Source of the DNA: Rotaria sp. Silwood1
Lineage: Eukaryota > Rotifera > Eurotatoria > Philodinida > Philodinidae
Direction: 5' to 3'
Length of the DNA stretch: 64,000 nucleotides
Assembly (NCBI GenBank): GCA_905250075.1
Contig: CAJNOP010000017.1
Location: forward strand, 1,619,734 to 1,683,733
In this document: positions 61,599 through 64,000 of the stretch, one piece after another
Position numbering within the stretch: position 1 is the first letter of the stretch
Layout of the letters: each line of letters begins with the position of its first letter
Notes under the pieces: generated by a model
What the model saw: the letters and a program-made list of their open reading frames with translations, nothing else
Told to the model about the DNA's origin: nothing
The model's database searches: none
Made by a program: the position numbers and the translations under genes

Positions 61599-62276
61599 TG
61601 ACTCTTCCGTTGCAACAAACAATGAAATAATTTGGACGAAAATGAAAGTGAATCGTATACTGTGAACTTGTATGAGGTCTTTAAGTAATCTGCATAGGTA
61701 AATATATATATTTATTTACTTTAATCAGAGAAAAAGTGTACATAGTTATTATTGTAATTATAATTATTATGATGTTGATAGATTTTCAATTGTTGACGAC
61801 GAATGTCGACCTTCTTTTTTCTATATTACAATGGCTTCCAACCTTCTTGATTATTCCTGAAGTTGATTGTGAACTTACATGACGAAATTATCAAACAATC
61901 AATGCATACTCGCACGCACTTTGGCAACTCACATGAAATTCGATTAGTATACTTTGATCAGCTACGTCATTTTGACATAGAACGTCAACCAGGACTCATA
62001 AATGTCTGTTTGTCTTGCATGAAAGCAGAATTTTATTTCGGAAGCATGCGTGAATTTTTCAATCCATCTCACGGGAAAGATAGTCAATTAAAAGTGTTTC
62101 TTCTTTGTTGACTACAAAACAGAAACTTCTTTATGCTCTCAGAACTATATTACATTGTTACAAAGTGTAAAATAATGAATCCTCAGTATACATTTATTAT
62201 AATTGCATAAACCTCTTTTTAGGTTTATAAGCGTAATCTATCCTGTCATACACTTTTTCTATTCATAAATCTTTGC
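61599..62276. other. 5' flank of the mucin-like membrane gene
   Basis: AT-rich upstream region; the promoter of the minus-strand gene should lie here. An open stretch at 61863-62111 has no supporting features. Confidence 0.4.
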
Positions 62277-62585
62277 TAGGTAATGTGAGTGTGCGTATAG
62301 GTACGGATGTGCGATATAGATGTGTAATGTGAGGATGGGTTGGGTGAGTGTCGACACCGCATGGTATGGGAGTAACCGGGGTGCGGGAGTAAGTGAATGG
62401 ATGTTGTAAGCTATTCGGGTGTGTATGGATGCCGATGCGATTAAGAGTGGGAGTGGGTTTGGGATGTAGGTGTAATTCAGAGTGGAGCTGTAAGCGGTGT
62501 GAGTGTAGATGTAGATGTGGGTATGAATATCGGTTTCTGATGAGATGTGTGTATGGGTGAACAGCAGACCTATATCCACACCCGA
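62277..62585 (+). repeat. G/T-rich, C-poor degenerate repeat
   Basis: About 300 bases on the plus strand are dominated by GTG, GGGTG and GATGTG words, strongly G-over-C skewed against the surrounding AT-rich DNA. It includes GATGGGTTGGGTGAG, GAGTGGGAGTGGGTTTGG and one TGTGGG. No exact unit repeats, so it is a degenerate minisatellite. The minus-strand open frame across it (His/Thr/Tyr-rich) is a by-product of the repeat. Confidence 0.6.
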
Positions 62586-64000
62586 AAGTCTCAAATTTTC
62601 GTTGTATGAATTCTTCAAAATTGTCTTAGATCCCTCTTAAAAAATTATATCTTATGGCACAAATTATTTTAAAAAGTTAACTGAAAATTTCAAATTCTCT
62701 TTCTTCAAGTTTTTAAAAATTCACTCATAACACTTTTAATAAGTCTTATTTCTTCAATTTTACTTTTAACTAGCTTCAGTTCATGGAGTTCACTCAATAT
62801 TGAGTTGTACTATATCTATTTAATGAGCTGTAATTTATAGAGCGCGCTAAACTACTGTTCTTTTCTTTTTCTTCTTAATTAACTGAAATTTATAGAATTT
62901 GCCAGACATAATTATTATTATGAATGTCGTGAATTTTTTTGACTTGAAACACATGCTTCAATTTTCATTATAACATGAAATCAAACATCGAATGGAGACA
63001 AACCGATTGAGGTGCCGAGAATTTATATACAAAAAAAATGTGTAGAGAATGGCATTCAAAAACAAACACGGTTTTGAAATATTAATGTTGATGAGCGGTT
63101 TCTCTTCACAAACATACCTTCATGCAGTCACCTTACACTTGCAATAAATATTGAATTACTATTACAAATTATGATAAAGCTTTTTGAAAACTAGTTTTGA
63201 CTTGAATTAAAACCCTTCTTAGCTAAAACCCAATAGATGATCCTTGTTAGTGTATTATGAATGTTAGTTTCTTTGTAACAAAACAAAAAGCTCATCAATA
63301 ACTACCCTGAATAATAGGTTCTCTTGTATAAAACCTATATTGAACGCAAACGATAATAATAATTTTTTTTAAACTTTGATAGCTTTCAAGACTGACTCAT
63401 ATATGCATATAGGCTTTCATTTCATCTAATACTTGATAATTACTATTTATGAAAAAAAGAATCATATCTTTCTTTATACCTTGTACACCTTTCTATATAT
63501 CACCTCAAATCGACTTCAAGCAACAAATTTTAGTGATTAAAACCTTACGTTGTCTATACATTTCAACATATTCATTCAGCTAATCAGTATGTATTGAACA
63601 CAAACTCATGTCGTCAACAAATCGCAGTAATCTTTCTTATACCGGAAATCTTCGTTTAACAACAAACTTACCTTCTCTACAAATCACAGTAATTATTATG
63701 AAAATGAAATAGCTTTTCATTCAAGTTTTTATTTTTGAAACGAATTATTTCCTATATTTTCAAATTAACCGAAAATTCAAAACATATTATTTCCTCTAAA
63801 ACTAATTCTCTTCATCTTCGCAAATGACAAGTAACCGTTTGAGATTATAGGTTTTCAAAGAATAACAGCTTGCGGCTAAACGCACTCTAATACATATGTC
63901 TTTAAAATCGACTATATGTCTATATTTACCATTGTTTCTTCACTTTCGGTGAATGTTGTAAGCTTTACTTTTCTATTTCTCAGGGTGTCATGTCTTCATT
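62586..64000. other. Right edge, non-coding
   Basis: AT-rich DNA without recognised exons. A short phrase near CAAATC-CAGTAAT recurs at about 63620 and 63680. No gene or RNA is called. Confidence 0.45.

Noticed and set aside
62520-62580. CTGATGA word suggesting a hammerhead ribozyme
   Set aside because: No matching GAAA core or flanking stems in the right places; the similar word at 49578 also lacks them.
62259-62618. 119-codon minus-strand open frame rich in His, Thr and Tyr
   Set aside because: It is the complement of the G/T-rich degenerate repeat, which depletes stop codons on that strand.

Overview
The window reads as AT-rich animal DNA. Genes are built from short exons joined by GT-AG introns, mostly 45-90 bases with a few of 0.7-1.9 kb. 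I could follow reading phase exon by exon through complete models of Golgi, transcription-factor, ER-quality-control and clathrin genes. The best lineage clue is a group 3 LEA-type protein with a signal peptide (28.1-30.8 kb), a type known from bdelloid rotifers. Three genes look foreign or patchily distributed in animals: a fungal-type peptide transporter, a YeeE/TsuA-type sulfur transporter and an intronless FAD-type oxidoreductase. I infer a bdelloid rotifer (Adineta/Rotaria type); no marker gene proves it.

Layout: 0.7-3.6 kb (-) GOLM1/GOLM2-like Golgi membrane protein. 5.7-8.1 kb (-) compact ZEB/zfh-1 zinc-finger repressor with 4+3 fingers and a CtBP motif but no homeodomain. 11.4-14.1 kb (-) Derlin-2-like ERAD protein. 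15.0-27.4 kb (-) complete clathrin heavy chain in 24 exons. 28.1-30.8 kb (+) secretory LEA-like protein. 31.1-31.8 kb inverted-repeat element, copy 1. 32.1-34.1 kb decayed coding fragments. 37.8-39.6 kb (-) PTR2-type peptide transporter with one frameshift and one nonsense codon. 40.1-40.9 kb inverted-repeat element, copy 2. 43.0-45.3 kb (+) TRAFD1/XAF1-like zinc-finger protein, with a possible extra 3' exon near 46.0 kb. 50.4-52.5 kb (+) YeeE/TsuA-like membrane transporter. 54.0-55.7 kb (+) intronless oxidoreductase. 58.1-61.6 kb (-) type I membrane protein with a Ser/Thr-rich stalk. 62.3-62.6 kb G/T-rich degenerate repeat.

The left half (0-31 kb) is mostly conserved secretory and membrane-traffic genes: GOLM, Derlin, clathrin and the LEA protein predicted to enter the ER. 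The right half (31-64 kb) looks accessory: repeats, decayed genes, candidate transferred genes and lineage-specific proteins.

The most novel observations are the two-copy inverted-repeat family, whose four arms all keep a related open peptide ending at a GT splice-donor-like site; the broken fungal-type transporter; the homeodomain-less ZEB protein; the LEA protein's possible ER-retention tail; and GC-rich hairpins inside two introns. No rRNA, tRNA or CRISPR array was recognised.
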